A stretch of DNA of 64,000 nucleotides from JANQFV01 sp964468185 (GCA_964468185.1 CAYXTR010000001.1:1-64000), one strand, 5' to 3'; shown: positions 41,755 through 51,566, numbered from the stretch's first letter. Notes: a model not told the origin generated them from the letters alone. Program-made: numbers and translations.

Positions 41755-44595
41755 GTGGCCGACAAGTTACGCGTTCACTCACTGGCCAAAGAGCTTGGCG
41801 TCCCCAGCAAAGTTGTCATCGAGAAATGCCGCGCCGAAGGCATCGAGCTGAAGAATCATATGGCGGCGATCTCGGTCGGTCTGGCGGAGTCCATTCGAGA
41901 GTGGTTCAGTGCCGGCGAGGACGTGACGTCCGTTGAGGTCTCGGATCGCGTTGATGTTTCGGGGCTCCGAAAGCCAACGCGCGAGCAGCAGGAAGGGGCC
42001 GACCAGGCGACCGGCGGCACGGAGACAGCCACCGAAGTGGCGGAAGCCGAGCCGGCAACGGCCGAGCAGCAGACCCAGTTTGCCGGCCCTGAGGAGATAG
42101 CCGAGGCTGACGCCGAGGCGCCATCCCCCCCGCCGGTCGAAACTGCGGCGCGCGAAGAACAAGCTCAACCGAGTGCAGCCGAGGTTACGGCCGCAGCGGA
42201 AGCGCCTCCCGAAGAGGCGGCAGGCACGGAAGAAGAACCCGCGCCCGCGCCCGAGCCGATTGCGGAGCCCGAACCGGCCACGGAGGCCGCAAGCCCAGCC
42301 GTCGAGGAGCCGATGGCGTCCGAGCCCTCGGAGGCGCCCGTCGCCGCAGAAGGGGACGAAAGCGCCGCGACGGAAGAGAAGCCCGAAGAGCTTGAAGAGC
42401 CCGAGGAGCCGGACAAGGCGGTTGGACCTGCTGGTCCGCAGGTCGTGCCTGCGCCAGCCGAGCTGAAAGGGCCGCGGGTCGTGCGAATCGAGGAACCCGA
42501 GCGCTTGCGGCCGCCGCGCCCGCGTCCGCGCCCGGCGGCGCGCGCACCGAGTGAGCCTGTGCCGGCTCCGACGAGTGCGCCGCCGAAACGCGGCAAGGGT
42601 AAAGGGAGAAAGGGCGCGGAAGAGGACCAGTCGCCCAGCCGGACGCGCAGCCCACGACGTCACAGCACGAAAGCGGATGTCGAGCAGCGTGAGCGGGAAT
42701 GGCGGGATCAGGACCTGCTCGAACGGAAGGAACGTCTGGCCAGCGTCACGGGGCACGGTTTGCGGGATCGTCGGGCGGCGGAGCGTCGTCGCCAGGCGTC
42801 CAGCGGCACAAGCGTGACGAGCCAGCGGAAGGAGCCCGTTACCATCACGACCCCCATCACTGCCAAGGACTTCTGCGCTGCCGTGGGCGTGCCGTTTATT
42901 GTCGTGTCGAAGAAGCTGATGGAGCACACCGGTCGGTTGTGGACGATCAATCAGACGCTGGATTACGAATTGGCGGAGTTGATCGCGCTCGATGTCGGCG
43001 CGCAGGTGCAACTGGCCAAAGAGAAGACGGCATATGAGAAGCTGCAGGAAGAGTTCGCCGAGCGCGAGCGGAAGAACCTGAAGCCGCGGCCGCCCGTAGT
43101 GGCCATGCTGGGACATGTGGACCACGGCAAGACGTCGCTGCTGGATGCGATTCGCAAGACGAGCGTGGTCACCGGTGAGGCGGGCGGAATTACGCAGCAT
43201 ATCGGTGCGTATCGCATCAAGCGTGAGGATTGGGACGTGACATTCGTCGATACGCCCGGGCACAAGGCGTTCACCGAGATGCGGGCCCGGGGCGCCGACC
43301 TGACGGACGTCGTGGTCCTGGTCATTGCCGCGGACGATGGCGTTATGCCACAGACGGAGGAAGCGATCGCCCACGCCAAGGCGGCGAAAGTGGCGATCGT
43401 CGTGGCGTTAAACAAGATCGACCTGCCGGGTGTCGACCTCAACCGTGTGTACGCCCAGTTGGCCGAGCACGAATTGACACCGGCGGAGTGGGGCGGTGAA
43501 ACCGACGTGATCAAGACCAGTGCGACGTCCGGTGAGGGGATTGATGAGCTGGTCACGCACCTGAGTACGCTGAGCGAACTGCTCGAACTCCAGTCGGATG
43601 CCACCGTGCCGGCCCAGGGCATCGTCATCGAGGCCCAGATGCGCGAGGGGCGTGGCGTGGTGGCGCAGGTCCTTGTCAAGGAAGGCAAGCTCAAGCCGGG
43701 CAAGACAGTCGTGTGCGGACCAGGATCGGGTCGGATTCGTGCGTTGCGCGACGACCGCGGCAAGCAGATTAAGGAGGCCGGTCCGGGCACGCCGGTAGAG
43801 GTGTCGGGCCTGGATGAGCTGCCTGGAGCCGGTGATCGGCTCTATGAGGTGAAGAACCTGTCCGCGGCGAAGAGCATCGCCGAAGAGGTGCGCGAGCAGC
43901 GGCGACGGGAAGCGCTCGAAGCGACCGCCAAGCCGAAATCGCTGGCGGATCTGATGCGGGGCGAGGCCGACTCCGAGTTGCCAGAGCTGAATGTCATTCT
44001 CCGCGGCGATGTGCAGGGCTCGATCGAAGTGCTCAAGCAATCGCTCAGAGAGATTCCGGATGAGAAGGCGAAGCTGAAGATTCTGCATACCGGCGTGGGG
44101 GCCGTGAGCGAGGCCGACGTGCAGCTCGCGAAGGCGTCGGGGGCGTTGATCATCGGATTCCACGTTGTACCGGAAGAACGGGCACGGCAAATGGCCGAAC
44201 AGCTCGGCGTCGAGATTCGTACGTACCAGGTCATTTATGAACTGCTGGATGACCTGCAAAAGGCGCTCGCCGGACTTCTCGCACCCGTCGAAGAGGAGGA
44301 AATCCGCGGAGCGGCCGAAGTCCAGCAGGTCTTCAATGTCTCGCGCATCGGCACCATTGCGGGTTGTCGCGTGACCGACGGCACCGTACATCGGAATCAC
44401 CGTGTGCGGCTCGTACGCGACGGACGGGTCGTCGTGGAAGGTCGGGGCATCGGTTCGCTCAAGCGCTTCAAGGATGATGCCCGCGAAGTCCGCGCGGGTC
44501 TCGAATGTGGTATCAAGATCGAGGGCTTCGACGATGTGAAGCCCGGCGATGTCATTCAGACTTACGAACTGGTTGAAGTCGCTCAGGAGCTGTAG
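41755..44595 (+). CDS. infB: Translation initiation factor IF-2
   Basis: A 946-residue GTPase that places initiator tRNA on the 30S subunit. The N terminus (LRVHSLAKELGVPSKVVIEKCRAEGIELKNH) is the IF-2 N-terminal subdomain. About 300 residues rich in Glu, Pro and Ala follow, then a basic segment. The G domain has G1 GHVDHGKTS (453-461), G3 DTPGH, and G4 NKID (553-556). Domains II to IV end at IKIEGFDDVKPGDVIQTYELVE. The start is GTG with CGGAG upstream. Before rbfA-type genes this is the usual bacterial neighbourhood, but nusA and rimP are missing upstream, where the neighbour is divergent. Confidence 0.96.
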   Translation: MADKLRVHSLAKELGVPSKVVIEKCRAEGIELKNHMAAISVGLAESIREWFSAGEDVTSVEVSDRVDVSGLRKPTREQQEGADQATGGTETATEVAEAEPATAEQQTQFAGPEEIAEADAEAPSPPPVETAAREEQAQPSAAEVTAAAEAPPEEAAGTEEEPAPAPEPIAEPEPATEAASPAVEEPMASEPSEAPVAAEGDESAATEEKPEELEEPEEPDKAVGPAGPQVVPAPAELKGPRVVRIEEPERLRPPRPRPRPAARAPSEPVPAPTSAPPKRGKGKGRKGAEEDQSPSRTRSPRRHSTKADVEQREREWRDQDLLERKERLASVTGHGLRDRRAAERRRQASSGTSVTSQRKEPVTITTPITAKDFCAAVGVPFIVVSKKLMEHTGRLWTINQTLDYELAELIALDVGAQVQLAKEKTAYEKLQEEFAERERKNLKPRPPVVAMLGHVDHGKTSLLDAIRKTSVVTGEAGGITQHIGAYRIKREDWDVTFVDTPGHKAFTEMRARGADLTDVVVLVIAADDGVMPQTEEAIAHAKAAKVAIVVALNKIDLPGVDLNRVYAQLAEHELTPAEWGGETDVIKTSATSGEGIDELVTHLSTLSELLELQSDATVPAQGIVIEAQMREGRGVVAQVLVKEGKLKPGKTVVCGPGSGRIRALRDDRGKQIKEAGPGTPVEVSGLDELPGAGDRLYEVKNLSAAKSIAEEVREQRRREALEATAKPKSLADLMRGEADSELPELNVILRGDVQGSIEVLKQSLREIPDEKAKLKILHTGVGAVSEADVQLAKASGALIIGFHVVPEERARQMAEQLGVEIRTYQVIYELLDDLQKALAGLLAPVEEEEIRGAAEVQQVFNVSRIGTIAGCRVTDGTVHRNHRVRLVRDGRVVVEGRGIGSLKRFKDDAREVRAGLECGIKIEGFDDVKPGDVIQTYELVEVAQEL

Positions 44596-44641
44596 GTCAC
44601 GGCCCAGGGCCGGACTTCTGCTGAGCGCAGGATAGGATTGA

Positions 44642-44923
44642 ATGGTGGTTGGGGTATTGCGTGTGCGGCTCGGCGTGTTCGAGGCGCGGTCGCTCAAGGA
44701 CAAGCGCCGGGTGACCAAGAGCATCAAGGACCGGCTGGCGAATCGGCACAATGTGTCTATTGCCGAGGTGGATGATCTGGATCACCGGCAGGCGGCGACG
44801 CTCGGGCTGGCCATGGTGGCCAACGAAGCGCGTTTCGTCGAGAGTGCCTTGTCGCGAATCGTCGACGAGATTCGGGCCTTCCCGCATGCCTCACTCCTGG
44901 ACTATGACATCGAACTCTGGTGA
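44642..44923 (+). CDS. ylxP: YlxP-like DUF503 protein
   Basis: A 93-residue protein with the DUF503 pattern: VVGVLRVRLGVFEARSLKDKRRVTKSIKDRL, then NVSIAEVDDLDHRQAATLGLAMVANEARFVESALSRIVDEI. In Firmicutes and many other bacteria ylxP lies between infB and rbfA, as here. Its role is not well defined, but the conserved position suggests ribosome assembly. AGGATAGGA precedes the ATG. Confidence 0.9.
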   Translation: MVVGVLRVRLGVFEARSLKDKRRVTKSIKDRLANRHNVSIAEVDDLDHRQAATLGLAMVANEARFVESALSRIVDEIRAFPHASLLDYDIELW

Positions 44924-45004
44924 AACCTGCTGACGGCACCGGCCCGGGCCGCGTGTCACCCGGTTCGAACGCCGCATGCCGTACCGCGCAGTAAGAGGAT
45001 AGGC

Positions 45005-45475
45005 GTGTCAAGACGCACCGAGAGAATTGGCAGTGTGATTCGATCGGTCATCGCCGAGGCAATCCAGTCGCGGCTGAGTGATCCGCGCATTCTGCCGCTT
45101 ACATCAATTACGCGTGTGGACGTTACCGAGGACTTGCAGTTGGCGCGGGTCCATGTGAGCGTGTTGGCGCCGCCAGCCCGGCGTACGTTGTGTGTCGAGG
45201 CCCTTCAGTCTGCGGCCGGACGTTTGCGGCGGCTGCTGGCGCCGGAACTCCGGTTGCGCAAGTTGCCAACGCTGGAGTTTTACCTGGACGAATCGGTACA
45301 GCACGCTTTCACCACCGTCGAGGCCATCGACGCGGCGATGCGCGAGTATCGGGATGCGGACGAAGACACGCGCGATGAGGACGATGATGAGGCGGCGGAC
45401 ACCGCGAATTGGGACGCTGACGATGACCCCGATGTCGCGTCACCCGCCGACGACGCTGCCGAGGAGGATCGCTAG
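45005..45475 (+). CDS. rbfA: Ribosome-binding factor A
   Basis: A 156-residue protein that helps mature the 30S subunit by acting on 16S rRNA. It has RTERIGSVIRSVIAEAIQSRLSDPRI at the start, then DVTEDLQLARVHVSVL and LRLRKLPTLEFYLDESV, all typical of the RbfA KH-like fold. After residue 118 there is an unusual acidic tail of about 38 residues (DADEDTRDEDDDE...). The start is GTG with AGAGGATAGG upstream. Part of the infB-ylxP-rbfA block. Confidence 0.92.
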   Translation: MSRRTERIGSVIRSVIAEAIQSRLSDPRILPLTSITRVDVTEDLQLARVHVSVLAPPARRTLCVEALQSAAGRLRRLLAPELRLRKLPTLEFYLDESVQHAFTTVEAIDAAMREYRDADEDTRDEDDDEAADTANWDADDDPDVASPADDAAEEDR

Positions 45476-45478
45476 GTC

Positions 45479-46567
45479 ATGAGAGGTGCAACCGAGTGCG
45501 CAAAGCGTCTGAAGCTGCTGTTCAGTTCGCTGCGGTCGAAGCTGGGTAAGGTAGCGCACCCGCCGGCGTCCGATCCGATTACGCAGTTGATTCTTGGTGT
45601 GCTCTCGCGCGACACGCGCGAGAGCAAGGCTCACGAAGGACTGGATCGGCTGCGGGGGATTGTGGTGGACTACAACGAGCTGCGCGTGATACCGCCCATG
45701 GAATTGGCAGACCTGCTCAGCGACTTTCCGGATGCGCGGTTGAAAGGTGAGGATATCTCGCGCGCCTTGAATCGAGTTTTCGCCAAGGAGCACCTCGTTT
45801 CGCTGGATGGACTGAAGGAGCTGTCCAAGAAGGACCTGGCGGCCCGCCTGGAGGAGATCGACGGGCTGGACGCGTACACGCGGGCGCGGATTCGCCTGCT
45901 GGGCCTCGGGCAGCACGCCATTCCGCTGGATGAGGCCATGTGGGCGTATGCCCGCGCGCAAGAGATCGTCGATCATCGTTGCCCGTTGGATGAGGCCCAG
46001 GCGTTCCTGGAGCGGCAGATCGCCCAGGGCGATGCGCTCGAGTTTGTCGCGCTGGTGAAGAAGCAGGCCTGGGAGGAAATGGGAGCGGCTGTCGACGCGG
46101 GTGAGGTCGAGCGCATCAGCAGCGTTCCGCCCGACCGCACGACCCGCAACATGTTGCAGATGATCACGACGGGTATCCCCGCGGAAGTGGCGGAGCAAGA
46201 CGAGGCGTCCCAACTGGCCCCCGCCGTCGCAGGAGCGGAGCCCACCCAGGCAGCGCCGCCACCAAAACCCAAACCAAAGGCCAAAGCAAAAGGCGCCCGC
46301 GCCACCGGTGCCAGGAAATCTGCCAGCAAGCCGGAGAAGGCCAAGCGCAAGACCACACCCAAGGCCGCGGCCAAGCGCAAGACCACGCGGAAGAAATCGG
46401 GGGCGAAAGCCACGCGAAAGGCCAAGTCACGAAGCAAGCCGAAGGCAAGTGGCAGCAGTCGGAAGACCACCCGCAAGACCTCCAAGAAGAAGACAGCTCA
46501 GCGCAAGACCGCGCGCCAGACCGCGCGCAAATCGGCACGCTCATCCCGCAAGGCCAAATCCGCCTGA
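45479..46567 (+). CDS. Endonuclease-III-like helix-hairpin-helix protein fused to a histone-H1-like tail
   Basis: A 362-residue protein. The first ~200 residues resemble the HhH-GPD DNA glycosylase fold: DPITQLILGVLSRDTRESKAHEGLDRL corresponds to the Nth PFELLIAVLLSAQATD helix, and LEEIDGLDAYTRARIRLLGLG sits where the HhH motif lies. The Nth catalytic Lys (GVGRKTA) is not recognisable, and the four-cysteine cluster loop is missing. The last ~105 residues (from about 255) are nearly all Lys, Ala, Arg, Ser and Thr (KSASKPEKAKRKTT, AKRKTTRKKSGAKATRK), like bacterial histone H1 homologues. Inference: a DNA-binding, chromatin-type protein that kept a glycosylase scaffold. It starts four bases after the rbfA stop and probably shares its transcript. 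Confidence 0.72.
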   Translation: MRGATECAKRLKLLFSSLRSKLGKVAHPPASDPITQLILGVLSRDTRESKAHEGLDRLRGIVVDYNELRVIPPMELADLLSDFPDARLKGEDISRALNRVFAKEHLVSLDGLKELSKKDLAARLEEIDGLDAYTRARIRLLGLGQHAIPLDEAMWAYARAQEIVDHRCPLDEAQAFLERQIAQGDALEFVALVKKQAWEEMGAAVDAGEVERISSVPPDRTTRNMLQMITTGIPAEVAEQDEASQLAPAVAGAEPTQAAPPPKPKPKAKAKGARATGARKSASKPEKAKRKTTPKAAAKRKTTRKKSGAKATRKAKSRSKPKASGSSRKTTRKTSKKKTAQRKTARQTARKSARSSRKAKSA

Positions 46568-46713
46568 CGGCCGCCGTCGCGCAAAGCCCCGCCTCTCCCG
46601 CGTATTCCAGTTCGGGCGCGGGTGGTGGCCCGCGCAGTTCCGGATAAGATGAGCGCGGGCCGACGCTCTGCGCGTGTCAGTCCCGCGGCGGGCCCGGACT
46701 TCCGAGGATCCTT

Positions 46714-49700
46714 GTGGTAAACATCATGACGATATTCAAGACAACGCACGACTGGCGGCGTGACCGTCAGTCATCACCGCCGACCCCTCGCGCGTGGTTC
46801 ATGTATTGCCTGCTGGGTGTTGTATGGCTGGCTGGCGAACCCGTACGCGCGGCCGACGACGCAGTGCCTGAGCGGGCCCACGTCGCACTGGACGAGATCG
46901 ACGCAGCCGCCCTGGCCGGACCGGCAACCGCGATCGACCTGACTCAGCACCCCGACCTGGCCGATGACGTCGAGGCGGTGCGCGCCGTCGTGGAGCGCGG
47001 CGCGTTCGCCGAGGCAGCGCTGCAGCTGGATGAACTTCTGAACGAGGCCCCCGGACCGTGTTACGAGCTACTCTACCTGCTGGGACGCACCAAACTCGGA
47101 CTCGGGCGCTACGGGGAGGGACGTGTCGCACTCGAGCAGGCGGCAGTCTGTCGCCCCGAGGCTGCCCAACCGCAGGTGCTGCTGGGACGACTGCATCGTA
47201 CACAAGGTCGACGCGATCAGGCCATCGCCCATTTTCAGCGCGCGGTCCGCACTCCCATGGCGGCCGATGCCCGCGATGCCGAGATCGCACGCGTGACGAC
47301 GGCGTGGTTCGAGTTGGGCGAGACGCTCGAAGAAGCCGGATATCGGCGGGCGGCGGCGGAGGCCTTTGCCGGCTTTGATCGCGCCGTGGCGCAGTTGAAT
47401 GCAGATCAGCAGGCGCGCGATGATCTCGGTGTATTGCTCAAACGCTATCCGCAGGGCCTGATCGATCGCCGGCTGGATTTGCTGACGCAGCTTGGGCGTC
47501 GCGACGAGCTGATTTCCACCGCGCGCGAGGCGCTCGAGCGATACCCGGACCGGCCTGGCACGCGACGTTTGTACGCGCGCACCCTCGTCGAAAATGGTGC
47601 GGCCGGCGAGGCATTCGCGTTCTGTCGCGCGCATTTGCAAGCACCCGCGGATGAGGCCGCCGAGCGAGATGAAGCCTTGGCGCTGTTACCGCTGGCCGTG
47701 CAGGCGGGCATAGCCGCCGGCGAAATCGACGCATGGCTGGACGGACTGGTGTTGCGCGTCCAGCAGGGCGCGCGGTCGCGCACGGCAAGGCTCGTGGCCG
47801 ATCGCCTCTACGCCCACGAGCGCCCGACGGCCGCGGCGCGGCTCTACGCGGCCTTGGCGGAGCACATGCCGGAGAACGCCGAGGTCCAGTGGTCCCTGGC
47901 GCTGACACGGCGGGCCGCTGGCGACAGGGCAGCGGCAGAAGCTGGGCTCGTGGATTTCCTGTCCACCGAAGCCGGGCGCCAGCACGTGCCGCCGATGTTG
48001 ATGGCGCGGTGGATGGACATGCACGACACACCGCAGGACGCAGATCGAAGGCCGGATGTCGACCACGCTGGGGCAGCCGATGCCCCGCGGCTGACGGTCG
48101 CTGGCATGATCGCGGTGGCGGCGGGACAAGTGGACCGCGGCGCGGACTTGCTCACGCAGGCGCTCGACGTCGACGACGACTATTACCTCGCCCGCGTGGC
48201 CCTGGGACAAATGCACCTCGCCCGTTATGACTGGCACGCGGCACTGGGACAGGCCGATGAAGTGCTCACGCGCCAACCCGACCATGCGCCGGCGCATTTC
48301 ATTGCGGCCCGGGCGTACGAGGGCCTGGATCGCGATGCCGACGCGGAGACCGAGTACCAGGCCGCGCTGGAGGCGGATGCCACGCAGCTTTCATATCTGG
48401 CAGCGCTGGCGCGTCACTATCGACGTATGGCGGACATGCTGGCCGCCCAGCGCTATTTCCAGCAGGCATGGTACATGGATCGCTCGCGCGGCGACGTTGC
48501 GGAGGACCTGGTCGACACATACCTCGAGGGCGGCAAGCTCGAGATCGCCCGCATGACCGAGACCGAGGCGGCTGCCGCACCTGTGCCGGAAGATGCCCTG
48601 CGGCGCATCCGGACGCAGGTGCGTTACGCGGCACGGCCGTTCCAGGATGAGCACCTGGCGGCGCTGCAACGTCAATTCTCGGCGTATCCGGATGATGTGC
48701 AGACGGGGCTCCGGCTGGCGACGGGGCTGCTGCTGCGGCGCGAGTATGATGAGGCGGACGCGGTGGTTGCGCAAGTCAAAGCGCAGGATCCGAATGCTGA
48801 GGGCCTGATGCGCCTGGAGGCCCGCATCGCACTGCGCCGGCTGGAGATGGACAAAGCGCTGCGCTTGCTGGAAGAGCTGGCGGAACGTTACCCGCGCCGC
48901 AAGACCGTGCTGGCCCTACTGAGCGACGCGCGCCTGGCGGATTTCCAGATCGAAGCCGCGCGCGACACGATGCAGGCCCTGCTCGAGCTCGATCTGTCGC
49001 CGGAGCAGCGCGAAGGTTGGCGCACACGCCTCTTGGGCACGTACCTGGCACTCTCCGAGTTCGAGGACGCGCTCGCACTGACAGAGGATTGGATTGCCGC
49101 CGACGGGGATAACCCGGCGTGGGGACGGGCCAAGCTGCGGGCCTTGCTGGCGGCAGGCCGCGCCTACGATGCGGTGGATCTGGCGGTCGCGCGCCTGCGG
49201 CCAGCGGCTGAAGCACTCCGGCAATTGCGCGCGGAAGTGCAGTCGCTCGCCGATCGATATCGGGCTGCACCCGAAGGCAGTGAGATCCAGGCCCAGGTGC
49301 AGGATCTTCAGCAGCGGCTCGAAGAGGTCTCGGCGGTCGTGTTTCAGCGGCGCACCGAGTTCGTCCAGGTATGCCTGGAGGCGGAAGAGTACGAAGTTGC
49401 CGAGCACTACGTGCGCAACTGGCTCCAGACCGAGAATGAGCAACCCGGTGTACGCGACTGGCTGATCGAGGTGCTGATCGCCGCAGGCAAACAGGCCGAA
49501 GCGCAACAGGCGCTTCAGGCCTATACGCCGCGCGACGAGTCCGACGTCCTGCAAGTCTATCTGTGGCAGGCGCGCGTCCTGGCACTTGGACAACAGGTCG
49601 ACCCGGCGGTGAACCAACTCACCGAACTGTTGAACGAGCCCTACATTCAGCGAAATGACAGCGCCCGCGCGCAGCTGCAGCAGCAGCTCGTCGCGCTACT

Positions 49701-50340
49701 CGTTGAAGCGGAGAATCTCGACGCGGCGCTCGAGTTCGTCGAGGACTGGCTGGCAGACGTGGATGAAGACAAGGAACTTGTGCAGCTCACATTGCTATCC
49801 CTCAAGCGTTTCGCCTTGCAGGCGGCCGGTCGTGAAGACGACGTCATGCACGTCACCGCGCAGATGCTGGAAATCAACCCGAACGAAACCGGCCTCTTGA
49901 ATGACCTGGGCTACACGTGGGCCGATCGCGGAATCCACCTGGAGCAGGCGCTGGATATGATTCGCCAGGCCGTCGCCGATGAGCCGTTGAACGCAGCATT
50001 CCTCGACAGTCTCGGCTGGGTGTACTACAAGCAGGGCGACTTCGAGTCAGCCGAGCTACACCTGTCGCGGGCCGTACGCCTGCGGGAGGGACAGGATCCG
50101 GTCGTTTACGACCATCTGGGGGACGCACGCTATCGGCTGGGTGATGAACCAGGCGCGCGCGAAGCCTGGTCCCAGGCGCTGGAGTTGATCGAGCAACAGG
50201 GCGAGGACACCCCGGGAATGATCCGAACCGACGATCTCGGCGAGGCAATTCAGAGCAAGCTCGAGGCTTGTGAAGACGGCCGGACGCCCAATGTGGCCCC
50301 GACAAGTGGCGAACGTCCGGCACATGAGGAGCTGGCGTGA
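46714..50340 (+). CDS. Large exported tetratricopeptide-repeat protein
   Basis: A 1208-residue protein. A signal peptide (AWFMYCLLGVVWLAGEPVRA, cleaved near VRA) is followed by TPR-type helix pairs over nearly the whole length. Examples are LLYLLGRTKLGLGRYGEGRVALEQA, PAHFIAARAYEGLDRDADAETEYQAAL and, near the end, LNDLGYTWADRGIHLEQALDMIRQAV and AFLDSLGWVYYKQGDFESAELHLSRAV. The C-terminal units resemble BamD- or PelB-like periplasmic TPR scaffolds. I prefer the GTG start, with GAGGA five bases before it, over an ATG four codons in. The last codons overlap kdsD (GTGA), suggesting translational coupling. A scaffold role in envelope assembly is inferred. Confidence 0.85.
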   Translation: MVNIMTIFKTTHDWRRDRQSSPPTPRAWFMYCLLGVVWLAGEPVRAADDAVPERAHVALDEIDAAALAGPATAIDLTQHPDLADDVEAVRAVVERGAFAEAALQLDELLNEAPGPCYELLYLLGRTKLGLGRYGEGRVALEQAAVCRPEAAQPQVLLGRLHRTQGRRDQAIAHFQRAVRTPMAADARDAEIARVTTAWFELGETLEEAGYRRAAAEAFAGFDRAVAQLNADQQARDDLGVLLKRYPQGLIDRRLDLLTQLGRRDELISTAREALERYPDRPGTRRLYARTLVENGAAGEAFAFCRAHLQAPADEAAERDEALALLPLAVQAGIAAGEIDAWLDGLVLRVQQGARSRTARLVADRLYAHERPTAAARLYAALAEHMPENAEVQWSLALTRRAAGDRAAAEAGLVDFLSTEAGRQHVPPMLMARWMDMHDTPQDADRRPDVDHAGAADAPRLTVAGMIAVAAGQVDRGADLLTQALDVDDDYYLARVALGQMHLARYDWHAALGQADEVLTRQPDHAPAHFIAARAYEGLDRDADAETEYQAALEADATQLSYLAALARHYRRMADMLAAQRYFQQAWYMDRSRGDVAEDLVDTYLEGGKLEIARMTETEAAAAPVPEDALRRIRTQVRYAARPFQDEHLAALQRQFSAYPDDVQTGLRLATGLLLRREYDEADAVVAQVKAQDPNAEGLMRLEARIALRRLEMDKALRLLEELAERYPRRKTVLALLSDARLADFQIEAARDTMQALLELDLSPEQREGWRTRLLGTYLALSEFEDALALTEDWIAADGDNPAWGRAKLRALLAAGRAYDAVDLAVARLRPAAEALRQLRAEVQSLADRYRAAPEGSEIQAQVQDLQQRLEEVSAVVFQRRTEFVQVCLEAEEYEVAEHYVRNWLQTENEQPGVRDWLIEVLIAAGKQAEAQQALQAYTPRDESDVLQVYLWQARVLALGQQVDPAVNQLTELLNEPYIQRNDSARAQLQQQLVALLVEAENLDAALEFVEDWLADVDEDKELVQLTLLSLKRFALQAAGREDDVMHVTAQMLEINPNETGLLNDLGYTWADRGIHLEQALDMIRQAVADEPLNAAFLDSLGWVYYKQGDFESAELHLSRAVRLREGQDPVVYDHLGDARYRLGDEPGAREAWSQALELIEQQGEDTPGMIRTDDLGEAIQSKLEACEDGRTPNVAPTSGERPAHEELA

Positions 50341-51332
50341 CTACCCCGCGGGACATCGCCCAGGAAGTCATTCGCGACGAGGCCGAGGCCCTTCGGCTGC
50401 TGGCCGACAACCTGCCGACGGACTTTGATGCCCTGCTCGAAACGCTTGCCGGTGCCCAGCAGCAGGTGATCGTCAGCGGTTTGGGCAAGAGCGGTAACAT
50501 CGCGCAGAAGATCGCGGCGTCACTGACGAGCACCGGAACGGCCGCGGTGTTCATGCACCCCGTCGAGGCGCTGCATGGTGACCTGGGAATCGTCACCGCC
50601 CGCCACTGCCTGATCGCACTCTCGCGCAGCGGCAATACGGAAGAAATGCTGCGGTTCGTCGCACATTTTCGCCGACTCGGTGGTCCGGTTATCGGGGTGA
50701 CGGCCAGTCCGGCATCGCGGCTGGCCGAGTTTTGTACCCACATCATTCGCCTGCCGGACGTACCCGAGGCCGGCCCGCTGAATCTGGCGCCCACGACCAG
50801 TTGCGCGATGATGCTCGCAGCGGGCGATGCGCTGGCCATGGCCCTGTTGCACAAGCGGGGTTTCCAGGAGGCGGACTTCGCTCAGTTTCACCCGGAGGGG
50901 ACATTGGGGCGGCGACTGCTCCTGCGGGCTGCGGATGTTATGCACGCAAATGATGCGCTGCCGCTGGTCCAGGCCGACGAGGGCTTCAACACCCTCATGA
51001 TGGAAATGACGCGTAAGCAGCTCGGGCTGGCACTGATCCTCGAGCATGGCGGACGCCTCCTCGGAACATTCACGGATGGTGATCTGCGGCGGGTGCTGGA
51101 AAGAGTTGACGACCCGCGCAGCCTCGATGCCCGTAGTGCCTATGCCCGCAGCCGGCGCTCGTCCGGGGCGCCGCCCGTGCCGGTTTCAAGCGTTTCGCCG
51201 GGGCATCTGGCGGTTGACTGTCTGCGGATCATGCGGGATGCCCAGATCACCAGCCTCGTAGTGACAGGTGAGGATGGCCAGCCCGTAGGACTCCTGCGTC
51301 TGATGGACCTGTTGAATGCAGGCTTGGGCTAA
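50337..51332 (+). CDS. kdsD: Arabinose-5-phosphate isomerase (KdsD/KpsF type)
   Basis: A 331-residue enzyme that interconverts D-ribulose 5-phosphate and D-arabinose 5-phosphate, the first step of Kdo synthesis for lipopolysaccharide or capsule. The SIS domain (about 35-180) has VSGLGKSGNIAQKIAASLTSTGT, FMHPVEALHGDLG, and ALSRSGNTEEM. The linker EADFAQFHPEGTLGRRLLLRAADVM is a family hallmark. Two CBS domains follow (about 205-330, ILEHGGRLLGTFTDGDLRR and QITSLVVTGEDGQPVGLLRLMDLLNAG). The length matches. It overlaps the TPR gene by four bases. Confidence 0.93.
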   Translation: MTTPRDIAQEVIRDEAEALRLLADNLPTDFDALLETLAGAQQQVIVSGLGKSGNIAQKIAASLTSTGTAAVFMHPVEALHGDLGIVTARHCLIALSRSGNTEEMLRFVAHFRRLGGPVIGVTASPASRLAEFCTHIIRLPDVPEAGPLNLAPTTSCAMMLAAGDALAMALLHKRGFQEADFAQFHPEGTLGRRLLLRAADVMHANDALPLVQADEGFNTLMMEMTRKQLGLALILEHGGRLLGTFTDGDLRRVLERVDDPRSLDARSAYARSRRSSGAPPVPVSSVSPGHLAVDCLRIMRDAQITSLVVTGEDGQPVGLLRLMDLLNAGLG

Positions 51333-51550
51333 CGCACCACAAGACGATTTCTAGGACCTTCACGAACCCCCGCCAGCCGGAACGCCGCGGTAGAGCAGCT
51401 TCGATTTTCGATTCGATGGGGCGGTTATCAGAAACTGCCGGGGGTTCCGATGCCGTTTTTGAACGGTTCTGGGCAGTTCGCATCCCCGCCAGACCGGGTC
51501 TAATACGCACCGAACGCCAGGAATACCCGTGCCCTCCTAAATACAGCCAA
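51333..51550. other. Intergenic region with nested inverted repeats
   Basis: No gene is seen. AACTGCC (51433-51439) pairs with GGCAGTT (51472-51478), enclosing a second hairpin CCGTT-TTTG-AACGG (51453-51466). GAACCCCCG (51364-51372) can instead pair with CGGGGGTTC (51439-51447). It may be a terminator for kdsD without a clear T-run, or a structured RNA. Confidence 0.4.
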
Positions 51551-51566
51551 TGGCGCTAATCATGCT
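51551..51566 (+). promoter_or_regulatory. Sigma-54-like promoter of the FapA-che operon
   Basis: TGGCGCTAATCATGCT matches the sigma-54 consensus TGGCACG-N4-TTGCW at 9 of 12 fixed positions, with GG and GC exactly 10 bases apart. It lies 84 bases before the FapA start, giving a predicted transcription start near 51577. No enhancer-binding protein gene is visible in the window. Confidence 0.5.

Noticed and set aside
41779..44751. Long minus-strand frames opposite infB
   Set aside because: They are shadows of the clearly identified IF-2 gene and have no family motifs.
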